64,000 nt of DNA from Amycolatopsis sp. GM8 (GTDB lineage: Bacteria > Actinomycetota > Actinomycetes > Mycobacteriales > Pseudonocardiaceae), in assembly GCF_021653975.1 (NCBI RefSeq), contig NZ_JAJKFK010000005.1, forward strand, positions 62,001-126,000, in the 5' to 3' direction. The translations under genes were made by a program, and so were the position numbers. Positions 8,521 to 18,069 of the stretch are shown in pieces. The stretch's first letter is position 1; every line of letters begins with the position of its first letter. Under the pieces are notes generated by a model. The model was not told the origin of the DNA, did not search any database, and saw only the letters and a program-made list of their open reading frames with translations.

Positions 8521-9884
8521 GCCGCTTCCTTTCCGGCCGCGACATCCGCCTGCGGCGTGCTCGGCTCGTGGAACGTGTGCCGGACCGGCCGGATGAACTC
8601 GTTGGCGATGAAGCCGACGACCAGCAGCCCGATCATGATGTAGAACGACGTGGTGTAGAGGTCCGGACCAACCTTCCCGGCCTGCTTCTCGCTGTCGGCG
8701 ATCGCGTTGACGATCAGCGGCCCGGCCACGCCCGCGACCGACCACGCGGTGAGCAGGCGGCCGTGGATGGCGCCCACCTGGTAGGTGCCGAACAGGTCCT
8801 TCAGGTACGCCGGCAGGGTCGCGAAACCCGCGCCGTAGAAGGAAAGGATCAGGATCGCGCAGAGGATGAACACGACCTTCGACGAGTTGCCGGTGAGCGC
8901 GATGATCAGGTACAGGATCGCGCCGATACCGAGGTAGCCGCGGTAGATGTTCTTGCGCCCGATGAGGTCCGAAGTGGACGACCAGACGAACCGGCCGAGC
9001 ATGTTGGTCAGTGACAGCAGCGCGACGAACCCGGCGGCCGCGGCCGCGCCGACCGGCACCGCGGTGTTCTTGAAGAAGTCCGTGATCATCGGCGAGGCCT
9101 TCTCCAGGATGCCGATGCCCGCGGTCACGTTGAAACACAACACGATCCACAGCAGCCAGAACTGCGGGGTCTTGATCGCGTTCGCGGCCGAGACGTTCGC
9201 CGTGGTGATCATCGCGTTGCCGTTGACCGCCGGCGGTTCCCACCCCTTCGGCCGCCAGCCGTCCGCGGGCACCCGGATCAGGAAGACGCCCAGCGACATG
9301 AACAGCGCGTAGACGAGACCGTGGATGAGGAACGACGTGCCGATCCCGCCCGGCGTGCTGCCGAACGCCTGCAGCATCTCGCTCGACCACGGCGAGGCGA
9401 TCAGCGCGCCGCCGCCGAAACCCATGATCGCGATGCCGGTCGCCATGCCCGGCCGGTCCGGGAACCACTTGATCAGCGTCGACACCGGCGAGATGTAGCC
9501 GATGCCGAGCCCGATCCCGCCGATCAGGCCGTAGCCGAGGACCACCAGCCAGTACTGCGAGGTCGCGGCGCCGAGCGCGGACACCAGGAAACCGGTGGAG
9601 AAACAGGTCATCGAGACGAACATCGCCCAGCGCGGGCCGTTGCGCTCGACGTACGTGCCACCGAACGCCGCGGACAGGCCCAGCATCACGATGGCCAGCT
9701 GGAACGGGAGCGCGCTCAGCGTGCCGGACAGGTGCAGGGCCTTCTCCAGCGGTGGCTTGAAAACGCTCCAGGCGTAGGCCTGGCCGATGGCCAGGTGCAC
9801 GGAAAGAGCCGCCGGCGGGATGAGCCAGCGACTCCAGTTCGCGGGTGCGACCGTATGGGAACGGTCGAGAAAGGTGACGGCCAC
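8517..9884 (-). CDS. OFA-family MFS transporter (oxalate/formate antiporter type)
   Basis: This 455-residue protein has twelve predicted membrane segments and begins with the OFA-type N-terminus (LAIGQAYAWSVFKPPLEKAL). The loop between helices 4 and 5 has the family's GIGLGIGYISPVSTLIKWFPD motif, and the central loop is hydrophilic (VPADGWRPKGWEPP). OFA members carry oxalate, formate, pyruvate or similar small acids. It is divergent from fdhD and 2.3 kb from the FdhF-like enzyme, so formate or oxalate transport is a reasonable guess. The 110-base gap to fdhD should contain both promoters. A tiny companion gene follows. Confidence 0.88.
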   Translation of the reverse strand: MAVTFLDRSHTVAPANWSRWLIPPAALSVHLAIGQAYAWSVFKPPLEKALHLSGTLSALPFQLAIVMLGLSAAFGGTYVERNGPRWAMFVSMTCFSTGFLVSALGAATSQYWLVVLGYGLIGGIGLGIGYISPVSTLIKWFPDRPGMATGIAIMGFGGGALIASPWSSEMLQAFGSTPGGIGTSFLIHGLVYALFMSLGVFLIRVPADGWRPKGWEPPAVNGNAMITTANVSAANAIKTPQFWLLWIVLCFNVTAGIGILEKASPMITDFFKNTAVPVGAAAAAGFVALLSLTNMLGRFVWSSTSDLIGRKNIYRGYLGIGAILYLIIALTGNSSKVVFILCAILILSFYGAGFATLPAYLKDLFGTYQVGAIHGRLLTAWSVAGVAGPLIVNAIADSEKQAGKVGPDLYTTSFYIMIGLLVVGFIANEFIRPVRHTFHEPSTPQADVAAGKEAA

Positions 9885-9994
9885 AGTGAGCCTCCCCTAG
9901 GCTGGTTAGTGAGAGAGCAATCTAGTACCGAAAGTTTGTCGGTGCATCACTGACATGTGGAACTTTTGGGCAACGTCGGCGGGAGAAACGGATC

Positions 9995-10831
9995 ATGGGC
10001 CGAGTGACCGTACGGCGACCAGTGCGAATGCTGTCGGAGAGCGGGCAGCGGCGGCGGCCCGATTCCCTCGCCGCCGAGGAACCGCTGGAGATCCGGGTCG
10101 GCGGCAAGGCGCTGGCGGTGACCATGCGCACCCCGGGACACGACGTCGAACTGGCCCACGGATTCCTGCTGTCGGAAGGTGTGCTCGGCTCGTCGGACGA
10201 CGTGTTCAGCGCGCGCTACTGCGACGGTGTCGACGATCAGGGCCGCAACACCTACAACGTGCTCGACGTGACGCTCGCCGACGGGGTCGCGCCGCCGGAG
10301 ACCGGCGTGGAGCGCAACTTCTACACGACATCCTCGTGTGGCGTGTGTGGCAAGGCCGCGCTCGACGCGGTCAAACTCAAGACCCGCTTCGCGCCCGGCG
10401 AGTCGACGTTCTCGGTGCTGCCGGAGGTGCTCTCCGGGCTGCCGGATGCCTTGCGGGAGAAGCAAAAGGTGTTCGACAGCACCGGCGGCCTGCACGCCGC
10501 GGGCCTGTTCCGCGCCGACGGCACGTTGCTCGTGGTGCGGGAGGACATCGGGCGGCACAACGCCGTGGACAAGGTGCTCGGCTGGGCACTGCTGCAGGGT
10601 CTGGTGCCGTTGGGCGAGGTCGGGCTGCTGGTGTCCGGACGGGCGTCGTTCGAGCTCGTGCAGAAAGCCGCGATGGCCGGGATCCCTTTGCTGGCAGCGG
10701 TTTCCGCCCCGTCCTCGCTCGCCGTGGAGCTGGCCGAGGAGAACGGGATGACGCTCATCGGGTTCCTGCGCGGCACGAGCATGAACCTGTACACCGGCGA
10801 GCGACGGGTGCTCGAACCGGCTGTGGCATGA
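9995..10831 (+). CDS. fdhD: Formate dehydrogenase accessory sulfurtransferase FdhD
   Basis: FdhD takes sulfur from a cysteine desulfurase and passes it to the molybdenum cofactor of formate dehydrogenase-type enzymes in the cytosol. This 278-residue protein has the conserved CGVC (Cys115 and Cys118) in [10 protein letters not shown], the active site that carries the persulfide. Other family marks are [14 protein letters not shown] (about 49-62), GGLHAAGLF and [12 protein letters not shown]. Its partner here is most likely the FdhF/YdeP-type enzyme at 3888. The downstream esterase gene overlaps it by four bases. Confidence 0.95.
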   Translation: MGRVTVRRPVRMLSESGQRRRPDSLAAEEPLEIRVGGKALAVTMRTPGHDVELAHGFLLSEGVLGSSDDVFSARYCDGVDDQGRNTYNVLDVTLADGVAPPETGVERNFYTTSSCGVCGKAALDAVKLKTRFAPGESTFSVLPEVLSGLPDALREKQKVFDSTGGLHAAGLFRADGTLLVVREDIGRHNAVDKVLGWALLQGLVPLGEVGLLVSGRASFELVQKAAMAGIPLLAAVSAPSSLAVELAEENGMTLIGFLRGTSMNLYTGERRVLEPAVA

Positions 10832-11661
10832 GGTTCCGCGTCAGCCGCCGGTCGATGCTGGTCGCCGGTGCGTCCGGGCTGGGCGTGGCCGCGTTCGCGG
10901 TGCTGCCGGCCGAACCGACCGTGCAGCGGGCGGTTGTGTCCTCCTCGCGAGTGGAGCGGGTGTGGTCGGCGGCGCGCAGCCGTGAAGTCGACTTGGTGAC
11001 GATGCTGCCCCCGGCGCCCGCGCCGGGCCTGCCGATGGTGCTGGTACTCCACGGTTTGCACGGCCGCGCGCAGGCCGCGGCGCCGACGGGCACGCTCGCG
11101 GAGCTGACGGCTCAGATCGCGCGCGGGGCGGTGGCGCCGTTCGGGTTCGTGGCGGTCGACGGCGGGGACAACTATTGGCACGAGAACCATCCCGGCGACG
11201 ACCCGATGGCGATGCTGCTGGAGGAAGTGCCGGTGTGGCTGCGGCAGCGGGGGCTCAGCGGCGCCGACGGGTTGCCGTTCGGGGTGCTGGGCATGTCGAT
11301 GGGCGGTTTCGGCGGGCTGCTCTACGCGCGCCGGCGGGGCGAGCGGCGGCAGCGGATGCGGGCGCTCGCGTTACTGGCGCCGGCGCTGATCCTGTCGTGG
11401 CAGGAAATGGCGAAGCGGGACGCTTTCCACAACGCGACGGACTGGGCGTCGATGGACCCGCTGAAACACCTGTCGGCGACGGCGGGTGTGGCGACCGGCG
11501 TCTGGTGCGGCACCGAGGACCCGTTCATCCAAGGCACCCGCCGGTTCATCGCGGCGACGCACCCCCAGGTGGCCTACACGGCGCGCGGCAAGCACGGCGA
11601 CTCGTTCAACCGCACCGTGGTGCCGAGCGTGATCGGCTTCCTGGGGCGTCAGCTGGGTTAG
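10828..11661 (+). CDS. Exported alpha/beta-hydrolase (esterase D type)
   Basis: This 277-residue protein has a twin-arginine-like export signal (SRRSML followed by a hydrophobic stretch to about residue 25), so it is probably exported folded by the Tat route. The alpha/beta-hydrolase core shows LVLHGLHG (oxyanion region) and the nucleophile elbow GMSMGG with Ser157; the late KHGDSF holds the likely catalytic His. The family acts on esters or acyl groups, and the substrate is not known. It overlaps the stop of fdhD (ATGA), so it shares that transcript, although a functional link to molybdoenzyme maturation is not obvious. It ends four bases inside the convergent membrane gene. Confidence 0.82.
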   Translation: MRFRVSRRSMLVAGASGLGVAAFAVLPAEPTVQRAVVSSSRVERVWSAARSREVDLVTMLPPAPAPGLPMVLVLHGLHGRAQAAAPTGTLAELTAQIARGAVAPFGFVAVDGGDNYWHENHPGDDPMAMLLEEVPVWLRQRGLSGADGLPFGVLGMSMGGFGGLLYARRRGERRQRMRALALLAPALILSWQEMAKRDAFHNATDWASMDPLKHLSATAGVATGVWCGTEDPFIQGTRRFIAATHPQVAYTARGKHGDSFNRTVVPSVIGFLGRQLG

Positions 11662-12005
11662 CGGCTCGCGACCAGCACCAGCAGCAGAAGGCCACCGATC
11701 AGACCGGCGACGAAGACGGCCGCGTAGATGTTGTACCGCCGTTGCGTCGCGACGGTCCGGACTCGCCACAACGCGAACAGCCCCGCCCCGAAGGCGGCTG
11801 CGGGCAGTAACGGCAGCGCGTCCCCACGCCGTACGACCGCGGCGATCGCGAGAAGGAAGAACAGGCCCGTGAGCGCGACTGACCCGCGGTACACCCTCAG
11901 TCCACTGAGGTAGTTGGCCCGGAAGACCTCCTGGCCCGGGTCCCGCCCGGCACCCGGGCGGTTCGCGTTGTACGGGATCCCGAAGTCGTCGTCGTTCGCG
12001 TTCAT
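11658..12005 (-). CDS. Small membrane protein of unknown function
   Basis: This 115-residue protein has a polar N-terminus (about 1-38, with Asn, Asp and Pro) and then three hydrophobic segments at about 42-59, 65-80 and 90-112, ending in SR. No family is recognised. Its ATG overlaps the stop of the WXG100-like gene upstream by four bases, so both belong to one minus-strand operon. A role connected with secretion or anchoring of the WXG100-like protein is possible but rests only on position. Confidence 0.7.
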   Translation of the reverse strand: MNANDDDFGIPYNANRPGAGRDPGQEVFRANYLSGLRVYRGSVALTGLFFLLAIAAVVRRGDALPLLPAAAFGAGLFALWRVRTVATQRRYNIYAAVFVAGLIGGLLLLVLVASR

Positions 12006-12964
12006 CGCCGCTTCCAGTCGATCTCGTCGTAGGGAGCTTCCTCTTCGGCCGATCGCTGCCGTTCCGGCAGTGGTCGTTGCCGGTGCACCGGAACGTCCCC
12101 TGGTGTGAGCGCATTTTCGCCGACCGCCGCGACTTCGTCCCGCTCAACTTCGGACAAGGACTGGTACCACGTGATGAAGTATCGAACGTGCGTATGAAGC
12201 GCCTCACCGCAGGCAGCCGAAGCCATCGCAGCTCGCGGGGTCAACTGTCCGGCGAGCAACGCTTTCGCCATCTCCGCGAGGACCGGATTCCGACCTTTTC
12301 CCGCGACGAGTTCGAGCAGCCGGCGGCGGTCGGCAGCGAGCGCCGGGCCGACCACGGTCGCCGCGAGAACCCCGCCCGCGGCGGCCGCGACCGCCGCCCA
12401 GAAGACGTTGTCCATCATGTCTGAGATCGCATCGGCCGCGGCCTTCGCGGCATCCGCGACTCCCTTCGCGGTGCGCGCGTACTCGTCGCGAAGTTGCTCG
12501 AGTCCCTGTCGATAGCTGTCGAGGGTCGCCGCCAGATTCTTGAAATAGCCTTCCGCCGCTGCGGCCGCGTGGCCCTGCCAGTCCGCGCGGACCAGATCCA
12601 TGTTCTGGCCGATGTTGCGGCTCGCGTCGCCTCAGAAGTAGGCGAGGCAATGGAAGGCGCCGGATGCCTTCGCCACCGCCTTCCAGTCACCCAGCCGGGG
12701 CTCGACCGCGCGTTCCAACGGGTTCACCCCGATCAAGGCCTCGAGGACCTCCTGGATCCACTTCGCCGGGCTCAGCAGGTCACTGATCTGGTCCACCAGG
12801 CCACCGGGGTTGCCGGTAGGCGTCCGAGGCCTTCCGTAGCTCTGTAGTCCTGGACCAGGGTGTGCTTCGTAATGAGTTCCGAAGATCAACTTGAATGCGG
12901 TGCCGACGCTCGACGGACCAACGTAGGCCGCTCCCCCAACGTTCGATTCGCCCGACGCTACCAC
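12002..12964 (-). pseudogene. WXG100-like gene interrupted by an in-frame TGA
   Basis: Two minus-strand open frames, 12632-12964 and 12002-12601, lie in the same frame and are separated only by a TGA at 12632-12634 and ten further sense codons. Read through, they give one protein of about 320 residues: a Pro/Gly-rich start, NPLERAVEPRLGDWKAVAKASG, the interruption, DASRNIGQN, the WXG-type motif DWQGHAAAAAEGYF, a coiled-coil-like helix, an Ala-rich hydrophobic hairpin and a polar tail. Such proteins are ESX/type VII-related. The codon is most simply a TGG (Trp) changed to TGA. The 3' part has an ATG at 12601 but no ribosome binding site, so the gene is probably inactive unless the stop is an error or is read through. 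Confidence 0.7.
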
Positions 12965-12995
12965 TTTCCGCGTCTGGCTACGAACGGAGCGTAAT

Positions 12996-13382
12996 CTACC
13001 TGGCGACGTGGTTCGCCACGACGGATAGGGACCAGAAGCCGACCACGAGGCTCGCCAGCAGGAGGAACCACCACAGGGACAGCGAACGGTCGTCGTCGCC
13101 GGTGGAGTTGGTTCGCCGCAGGCAGTAGTAGCTGAACGCGAACAGCGGGATCGGCACCAGCGGCAGCGCCGAGAGACGTACGCCCGTCGCGACGAGGCAC
13201 AGCACGGTGAGCACGATCAACACGATCCGCGTCGTGCGGTGCACCAGCGGGTGCCGCAGGTACGGCGTGATGATCCGGTAGGTGAGATCGCTGATCCCCC
13301 GCACGTCCCCCCGGCCCTCCGGGACGACCGTGTCCGCGGCGGTTTCGGCCCCCTGTCCGGGGCCCGCCCCCTCGACGCTCAT
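12996..13382 (-). CDS. Conserved-type membrane protein next to clpX
   Basis: This 128-residue protein has a polar N-terminal 45 residues, then hydrophobic segments at about 52-70 and 75-85, a short charged loop (TNSTGDDDRS), and a last helix pair ending in ANHVAR. I start it at the ATG at 13382 (MSVEG), two codons after an alternative GTG at 13388. No family is recognised. It is 150 bases downstream of clpX on the same strand but probably a separate unit. Confidence 0.65.
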   Translation of the reverse strand: MSVEGAGPGQGAETAADTVVPEGRGDVRGISDLTYRIITPYLRHPLVHRTTRIVLIVLTVLCLVATGVRLSALPLVPIPLFAFSYYCLRRTNSTGDDDRSLSLWWFLLLASLVVGFWSLSVVANHVAR

Positions 13383-13532
13383 TCGCACAGCTTATCCACC
13401 CGCGCCCCACCCCATTCGGGCAACGGGTCATTACTCCGCGGGGGTTTGGGGGTCGCCCCCCAAGAATTACGGCGGGACGAGGCCGGCGAGCGCATCTCGC
13501 GAGCACAGCACGCCCGCTCGTCCCGTGCGAAC

Positions 13533-14828
13533 TTAGGCGGTCTTCTCACCGCGCTCGGTGCTGCGGCGGCGCGACGGCTGCCGCGACACGATGGTCGGGT
13601 TCACGTTCTCCCGCACGGTCTGCTCGGTGATGACCACCTTGGCGACGTCGTTGCGGCTCGGGATGTCGTACATCACCGGCTGCAGGACCTCTTCCATGAT
13701 GGCGCGCAGCCCACGGGCACCGGTCCCGCGCAGCACCGCCTGGTCCGCGATGGCCTGGAGCGCCGTCTTGGTGAACTCGAGCTCCACGTTGTCCATCTCG
13801 AACAGCTTCTTGTACTGCTTGACCAGCGCGTTCCGCGGCTCGGTCAGGATCCGCACCAGCGAGTCCTTGTCGAGATGCGTCACGTTGGCCACGATCGGCA
13901 GCCGGCCGATGAACTCCGGGATCAGCCCGAACTTGATCAGGTCCTCGGGCATCGTGTCCGAGAAGATGTCGCTCTCCTCGATCTCGGTGCGCGTGCGGAT
14001 GTCCGCCCCGAAGCCGAGGCCACGCTTGCCGACCCGCTCGTTGATGATCTTCTCCAGACCGGCGAACGCGCCCGCCACGATGAACAGCACGTTCGTCGTG
14101 TCGATCTGGATGAACTCCTGGTGCGGGTGCTTGCGCCCACCCTGGGGCGGCACCGAAGCGGTGGTGCCCTCGAGGATCTTCAGCAGCGCCTGCTGCACAC
14201 CCTCGCCGGACACGTCGCGGGTGATCGACGGGTTCTCCGACTTGCGGGCGATCTTGTCGACCTCGTCGATGTAGATGATGCCCGTCTCGGCGCGCTTCAC
14301 GTCGTAGTCCGCGGCCTGGATGAGCTTCAGCAGGATGTTCTCGACATCCTCGCCGACGTACCCGGCCTCGGTCAGCGCGGTCGCGTCGGCGATGGCGAAC
14401 GGCACGTTCAGCATCTTCGCCAGCGTCTGCGCGAGGTACGTCTTGCCGCATCCGGTGGGGCCCAGCAGCAGGATGTTGGACTTGGCCAGCTCGACCGGCT
14501 CGTCCTTGGCATCCTTGGGGCCGGTCTTGTCGTCGGACTGGATGCGCTTGTAGTGGTTGTACACCGCCACGGCGAGCGTCCGCTTGGCGTCGCCCTGGCC
14601 GATGATGTACTGGTCGAGGAACTCGTGGATGTCGAACGGCTTGGGCAGCTCGTCGAGCTTCACCTCACCGGCTTCGGCCAGTTCTTCCTCGATGATCTCG
14701 TTGCACAGGTCGATGCACTCATCGCAGATGTACACGCCGGGGCCGGCAATGAGCTTCTTCACCTGCTTCTGGCTCTTCCCACAGAAAGAACACTTCAGCA
14801 GGTCCCCGCCGTCGCCGATCCGAGCCAT
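13533..14828 (-). CDS. clpX: ClpX, ATP-dependent unfoldase of the Clp protease
   Basis: ClpX recognises tagged proteins, unfolds them with ATP and feeds them to the ClpP1P2 chamber in the cytosol. This 431-residue protein has the N-terminal zinc-binding domain (Cys13, Cys16, Cys35, Cys38), Walker A GPTGCGKT at 123-130, the pore loop GYVG at 155-158, Walker B IIYIDEVD at 183-190 and the usual C-terminal domain with RGLGFGAD. The ATG at 14828 follows a GGAGGGG sequence. Length is normal. It lies downstream of clpP1-clpP2 but is separated from them by a strong hairpin, so it likely also has its own promoter in the 240-base gap. Confidence 0.98.
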   Translation of the reverse strand: MARIGDGGDLLKCSFCGKSQKQVKKLIAGPGVYICDECIDLCNEIIEEELAEAGEVKLDELPKPFDIHEFLDQYIIGQGDAKRTLAVAVYNHYKRIQSDDKTGPKDAKDEPVELAKSNILLLGPTGCGKTYLAQTLAKMLNVPFAIADATALTEAGYVGEDVENILLKLIQAADYDVKRAETGIIYIDEVDKIARKSENPSITRDVSGEGVQQALLKILEGTTASVPPQGGRKHPHQEFIQIDTTNVLFIVAGAFAGLEKIINERVGKRGLGFGADIRTRTEIEESDIFSDTMPEDLIKFGLIPEFIGRLPIVANVTHLDKDSLVRILTEPRNALVKQYKKLFEMDNVELEFTKTALQAIADQAVLRGTGARGLRAIMEEVLQPVMYDIPSRNDVAKVVITEQTVRENVNPTIVSRQPSRRRSTERGEKTA

Positions 14829-15019
14829 GATCGTTGACCTGTCCCCTCCGGAGCGCCGGATGGCGCGCCCTTTCCGTGTCCCTGCTCTGCCTCGCCCCTG
14901 ACGGTACCCGCCCGGAGCGCCCGGCGGGAGGACCCTCGGTCCCCGAGCTACACCCCGCCAGCCACTTCCCCGCCCCACCCGCACACGGAGGCGCCGGCGC
15001 GCCGCAGCCTGACCCTAGT

Positions 15020-15065
15020 GCGGCGGGCCGGTGCCTGTCCGGAAGGACACGCACCGGCCCGCCGC
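15020..15065 (-). terminator. Hairpin between clpP2 and clpX
   Basis: Two 21-base arms (15020-15040 and 15045-15065) pair with a single mismatch around a GGAA loop, just five bases after the clpP2 stop codon. It is very GC-rich and has no T-run, as is common for actinomycete terminators. It should end or reduce transcription of the clpP1-clpP2 operon ahead of clpX. Confidence 0.8.
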
Positions 15066-15070
15066 CGGGC

Positions 15071-15697
15071 TCAGCTGTCGGAGGCCTTGCGGTAGGGCAG
15101 CACCTCGTCGATGATCCCGTACTCCTTGGCCTGCTCGGCCGTCAGGATCTTGTCGCGCTCGATGTCGTCGCGAACCTCGTCCGGCGTCTTGTTCGTGTGC
15201 CTGGCCAGCGTCGTCTCCATCAGGCGCCGCACCCGGCCGATCTCGTTGGCCTGGATCTCCAGGTCCGACACCTGACCGTAGGTGCCCTCGGTGGCCGGCT
15301 GGTGGATCAGCACCCGCGCGTTCGGCAGCGCCATCCGCTTGCCCTTGGTGCCGGCCGCGAGCAGCACGGCCGCGGCGGAGGCCGCCTGGCCCAGCGCCAC
15401 CGTGCTGATGTCGGGGCGGATGAACTGCATCGTGTCGTAGATCGCCATCAGCGAGGTGAACGAGCCACCCGGGGAGTTGATGTAGATCGTGATGTCGCGG
15501 TCCGGGTCCTCGTGCTCGAGGTGCAGCAGCTGGGCCATCACGTCGTTGGCCGACGCGTCGTCGACCTGGACGCCCAGGAAGACGATCCGCTCCTCGTAGA
15601 GCTTGTTGTACGGGTTGGACTCCTTGACCCCGTAGCTCGTGCGCTCGACGTACGAGGGCAGGATGTACCGGGACTGCGGAAGCTGGAATTCGCTCAT
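15071..15697 (-). CDS. clpP2: ClpP2, serine protease subunit of the Clp protease
   Basis: ClpP2 forms one of the two heptameric rings of the actinobacterial ClpP1P2 protease. This 208-residue protein has the catalytic Ser107 in GQAASAAAV, His132 in LIHQP and a likely Asp182 in IERDKI, plus the handle-region motif YINSPGGSF. The N-terminus ([19 protein letters not shown]) matches the longer ClpP2-type leader. The ATG at 15697 has CAGGAGA upstream and lies 25 bases after the clpP1 stop, so the two are co-transcribed. Confidence 0.97.
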   Translation of the reverse strand: MSEFQLPQSRYILPSYVERTSYGVKESNPYNKLYEERIVFLGVQVDDASANDVMAQLLHLEHEDPDRDITIYINSPGGSFTSLMAIYDTMQFIRPDISTVALGQAASAAAVLLAAGTKGKRMALPNARVLIHQPATEGTYGQVSDLEIQANEIGRVRRLMETTLARHTNKTPDEVRDDIERDKILTAEQAKEYGIIDEVLPYRKASDS

Positions 15698-15722
15698 TTT
15701 CTTGTCTCCTGGTTACGCCCGG

Positions 15723-16337
15723 TCAGCGGCTGCCGTTGGGCGAGGGAAGCTGGTTCTCGCGGCTCAGCACGTGGTCGACGAAGCCGTAGTCACGGGCCTC
15801 CTCCGCGGTGAACCAGCGGTCCCGGTCGCCGTCGCGGATGATCTGCTCGATGGTCTGGCCGGTCTGCTCGGCGGTGATCCGGGCGAGCTCCTGCTTCCAC
15901 TTGCCGAACACCTCGGCCTGGATCGCGATGTCGGACGCGGTACCGCCGACGCCGGCCGAGGGCTGGTGCATCAGGATGCGCGCGTGCGGCAGCGAGTACC
16001 GCTTGCCCGGGGTGCCCGAGGACAGCAGGAACTGCCCCATCGAGGCCGCCAGGCCCATCGCGTACGTCGCCACGTCCGGCTCGATGAGCTGCATGGTGTC
16101 GTAGATGGCGAAGCCCGCGGTGACCGAGCCGCCCGGCGAGTTGATGTACAAGCGGATATCGGATTCGGCATCCTCCGCGGACAGCAGGAGCAGCTGCGCG
16201 GTGATCCGGTTCGCGATCTCGTCGTTGACCTCGGAGCCGAGCACGATGATGCGTTCCTGGAGCAGCCGCTCGGACACCGAGTCGGTCAGGTTGAGCCCCG
16301 CGGTGCTGGTCCGCGCCTCGGGCTGGTGCTGTGTCAC
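15723..16337 (-). CDS. clpP1: ClpP1, serine protease subunit of the Clp protease
   Basis: This 204-residue subunit has the complete triad: Ser99 in GLAASMGQ, His124 in ILMHQPSAG and a likely Asp173 in [11 protein letters not shown], with YINSPGGSV in the ring-contact region. The start is GTG 16337. It heads the clpP1-clpP2 operon and sits 140 bases downstream of tig, separated from it by a hairpin. I searched the gap for a ClgR box (GTTCGC with a GCG five bases on) and found none. Confidence 0.97.
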   Translation of the reverse strand: MTQHQPEARTSTAGLNLTDSVSERLLQERIIVLGSEVNDEIANRITAQLLLLSAEDAESDIRLYINSPGGSVTAGFAIYDTMQLIEPDVATYAMGLAASMGQFLLSSGTPGKRYSLPHARILMHQPSAGVGGTASDIAIQAEVFGKWKQELARITAEQTGQTIEQIIRDGDRDRWFTAEEARDYGFVDHVLSRENQLPSPNGSR

Positions 16338-16426
16338 GTCTGCCTGCCTTTTCGCCGCCGTGGACTCCGTCGCAGGAGATCCACTGTGGACTCGTACAAA
16401 GAGTGAGATCTTGCCATCGACCCTAA

Positions 16427-16468
16427 CGAACTCGGGCGGCGCAGAAGTCCTGACACCGCCCGAGTTCG
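16427..16468 (-). terminator. Hairpin after the trigger factor gene
   Basis: Perfect 13-base arms (CGAACTCGGGCGG at 16427-16439 and its complement at 16456-16468) surround a 16-base loop, nine bases after the tig stop codon. Position and strength fit a terminator for tig. No T-run follows. Confidence 0.75.
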
Positions 16469-16477
16469 CTGAGAGCT

Positions 16478-17884
16478 TTACTTTTCGCCGGGAGCGCCCG
16501 CCGGCTCGGTGGCCTCGGTCTCAGCCACCTCGGCGTCGACCACGGCCGGGGTCTCCTCGGCCTGCTCGGGCCCGAACAGTTCCTCCAGGTCGATCGTCTC
16601 GCCGGAGGCGTCGGTGACCGTGGCCTTGCGCACGATCGACGCGAGCGCCTTGCCGCGGCGCACGTCCGCGTAGATGGCCGAGAGCTGGCCGGACTGCTGT
16701 GCCCGCTGCACGTACTCGTCGGGGCTGACCCCGAACCGCTGCGCCTGGTAGATGATGCGCTCGGTGAGCTCGGCGTCGTTGACGCTGGTCTCCTCGTTGT
16801 CGGCGATGGTGTCCAGCAGCAGCTGGGTGCGCACCGCCTTCTCGGCATCGGCCTGCAGTTCGGTGTTGAACTCCTCGAGGGTCTTGCCCTGCGACTCGAG
16901 CACCTGCGCGAGGGCCTCCTCGCTGTGGTCGAGGTCGTGGATCGCGTCGTGCTTGCGGCTTTCCACCTCGGCCTCGACGACCTTCTCGGGCAGCGGCACC
17001 TCGACGGTCTCCAGCAGCTCGTCCAGGATCTTGTCCCTGGCCTGGACGCCCTGCTGGACCTTCTTCATCTTGGCGAGCCGGTCGCGCAGGTCGGCCTGCA
17101 GCTCCTCGATCGAGTCGAACTCGCTGGCGAGCTGGGCGAACTCGTCGTCCGGCTCGGGCAGCTCGCGCTGCTTGACGCTCTGCACGGTGACCGCGACGTC
17201 GGCGTCCTGCCCGGCGAACTGGCCGGCCACGAGCTTGGTGGTGAACGTCTTGGTCTCGCCGGCGTTGGCGCCGATGATCGCCTCGTCGATGCCCTCGACG
17301 AGCTGGCCGGAGCCGATCTCGTAGGAAAGCCCCGTGGTGGCGGCCTCCTCGACCTCCTGGCCGTCGACCGTGGCGGACAGGTCGATCGACACGAAGTCGC
17401 CGTCCTCGGCGGGGCGCTCGACGCCGGTCAGCGTGCCGAACCGGGCGCGCAGCTGGTCGAGCTCGGCCTCGACCTCTTCGTCGGTGACCTCGACGTCGTC
17501 GACGCTCACCGTCAGGCCCTCCAGCTCGGGCAGCGTGATCTCGGGCCGGATGTCCACCTCGGCGGTGAACTCCAGCACGTCACGGTCCTCGAGCTTGGTG
17601 ACCTCGAAGTCGGGCTGGCCGAGGGTGCGCACCTCGCCGGCACGCACGGCCTCCAGATACTTGGCCGGGATGGCCTCGTTGACGACCTCATCGAGCACCG
17701 GCGCGCGGCCGATCCGGCTTTCCAGGACGCGAGCGGGCGCCTTGCCGGGCCGGAAGCCCGGGATGCGCACCTGCTGGGCGATCTTGCGGTAGGCGCGGTC
17801 GAAGTTCGGTTTCAGTTCGTCGAACGGCACCTCGACATTGATCTTGACTCGCGTCGGGCTGAGCTGCTCGACGGTGCTCTTCAA
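16478..17884 (-). CDS. tig: Trigger factor, ribosome-bound chaperone
   Basis: Trigger factor binds the ribosome near the exit tunnel, and folds and isomerises prolyl bonds of new chains. This 468-residue protein starts [18 protein letters not shown], with the ribosome-binding signature GFRPGKAP at about 42-49, a PPIase domain at about 160-245 and a long helical C-terminal chaperone domain, ending in an acidic Ala/Glu-rich tail. I use the TTG start at 17884 because GAGGAG stands seven bases upstream; the frame is open further upstream but has no family similarity there. It precedes clpP1-clpP2-clpX, the usual actinobacterial order. Confidence 0.96.
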   Translation of the reverse strand: MKSTVEQLSPTRVKINVEVPFDELKPNFDRAYRKIAQQVRIPGFRPGKAPARVLESRIGRAPVLDEVVNEAIPAKYLEAVRAGEVRTLGQPDFEVTKLEDRDVLEFTAEVDIRPEITLPELEGLTVSVDDVEVTDEEVEAELDQLRARFGTLTGVERPAEDGDFVSIDLSATVDGQEVEEAATTGLSYEIGSGQLVEGIDEAIIGANAGETKTFTTKLVAGQFAGQDADVAVTVQSVKQRELPEPDDEFAQLASEFDSIEELQADLRDRLAKMKKVQQGVQARDKILDELLETVEVPLPEKVVEAEVESRKHDAIHDLDHSEEALAQVLESQGKTLEEFNTELQADAEKAVRTQLLLDTIADNEETSVNDAELTERIIYQAQRFGVSPDEYVQRAQQSGQLSAIYADVRRGKALASIVRKATVTDASGETIDLEELFGPEQAEETPAVVDAEVAETEATEPAGAPGEK

Positions 17885-18069
17885 CGTGTTCTCCTCGAGC
17901 CGTACAGGGTTGGATGACAGGCATACGCGCGCATGCCTGAAGTCCGAGTCTAGGCCAGCCACTTGACACGTTCGGGCTGGCCCTGCTCACCAGGGCCAAA
18001 GTTTACATTTGCGCTGGTCTTGTCTACCTTTTTCGTGCAGCAGATCCCCATTTTCGGCGAGGAGCCGTC

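Noticed and set aside
13239-14837. 532-codon open frame antisense to clpX
   Set aside because: clpX on the other strand is certain from its motifs, and the antisense product is low-complexity (Leu, Val, Asp, Arg).
15723-16477. ClgR box upstream of clpP1
   Set aside because: I looked for GTTCGC with GCG five bases further in the clpP1 leader and saw no acceptable match.
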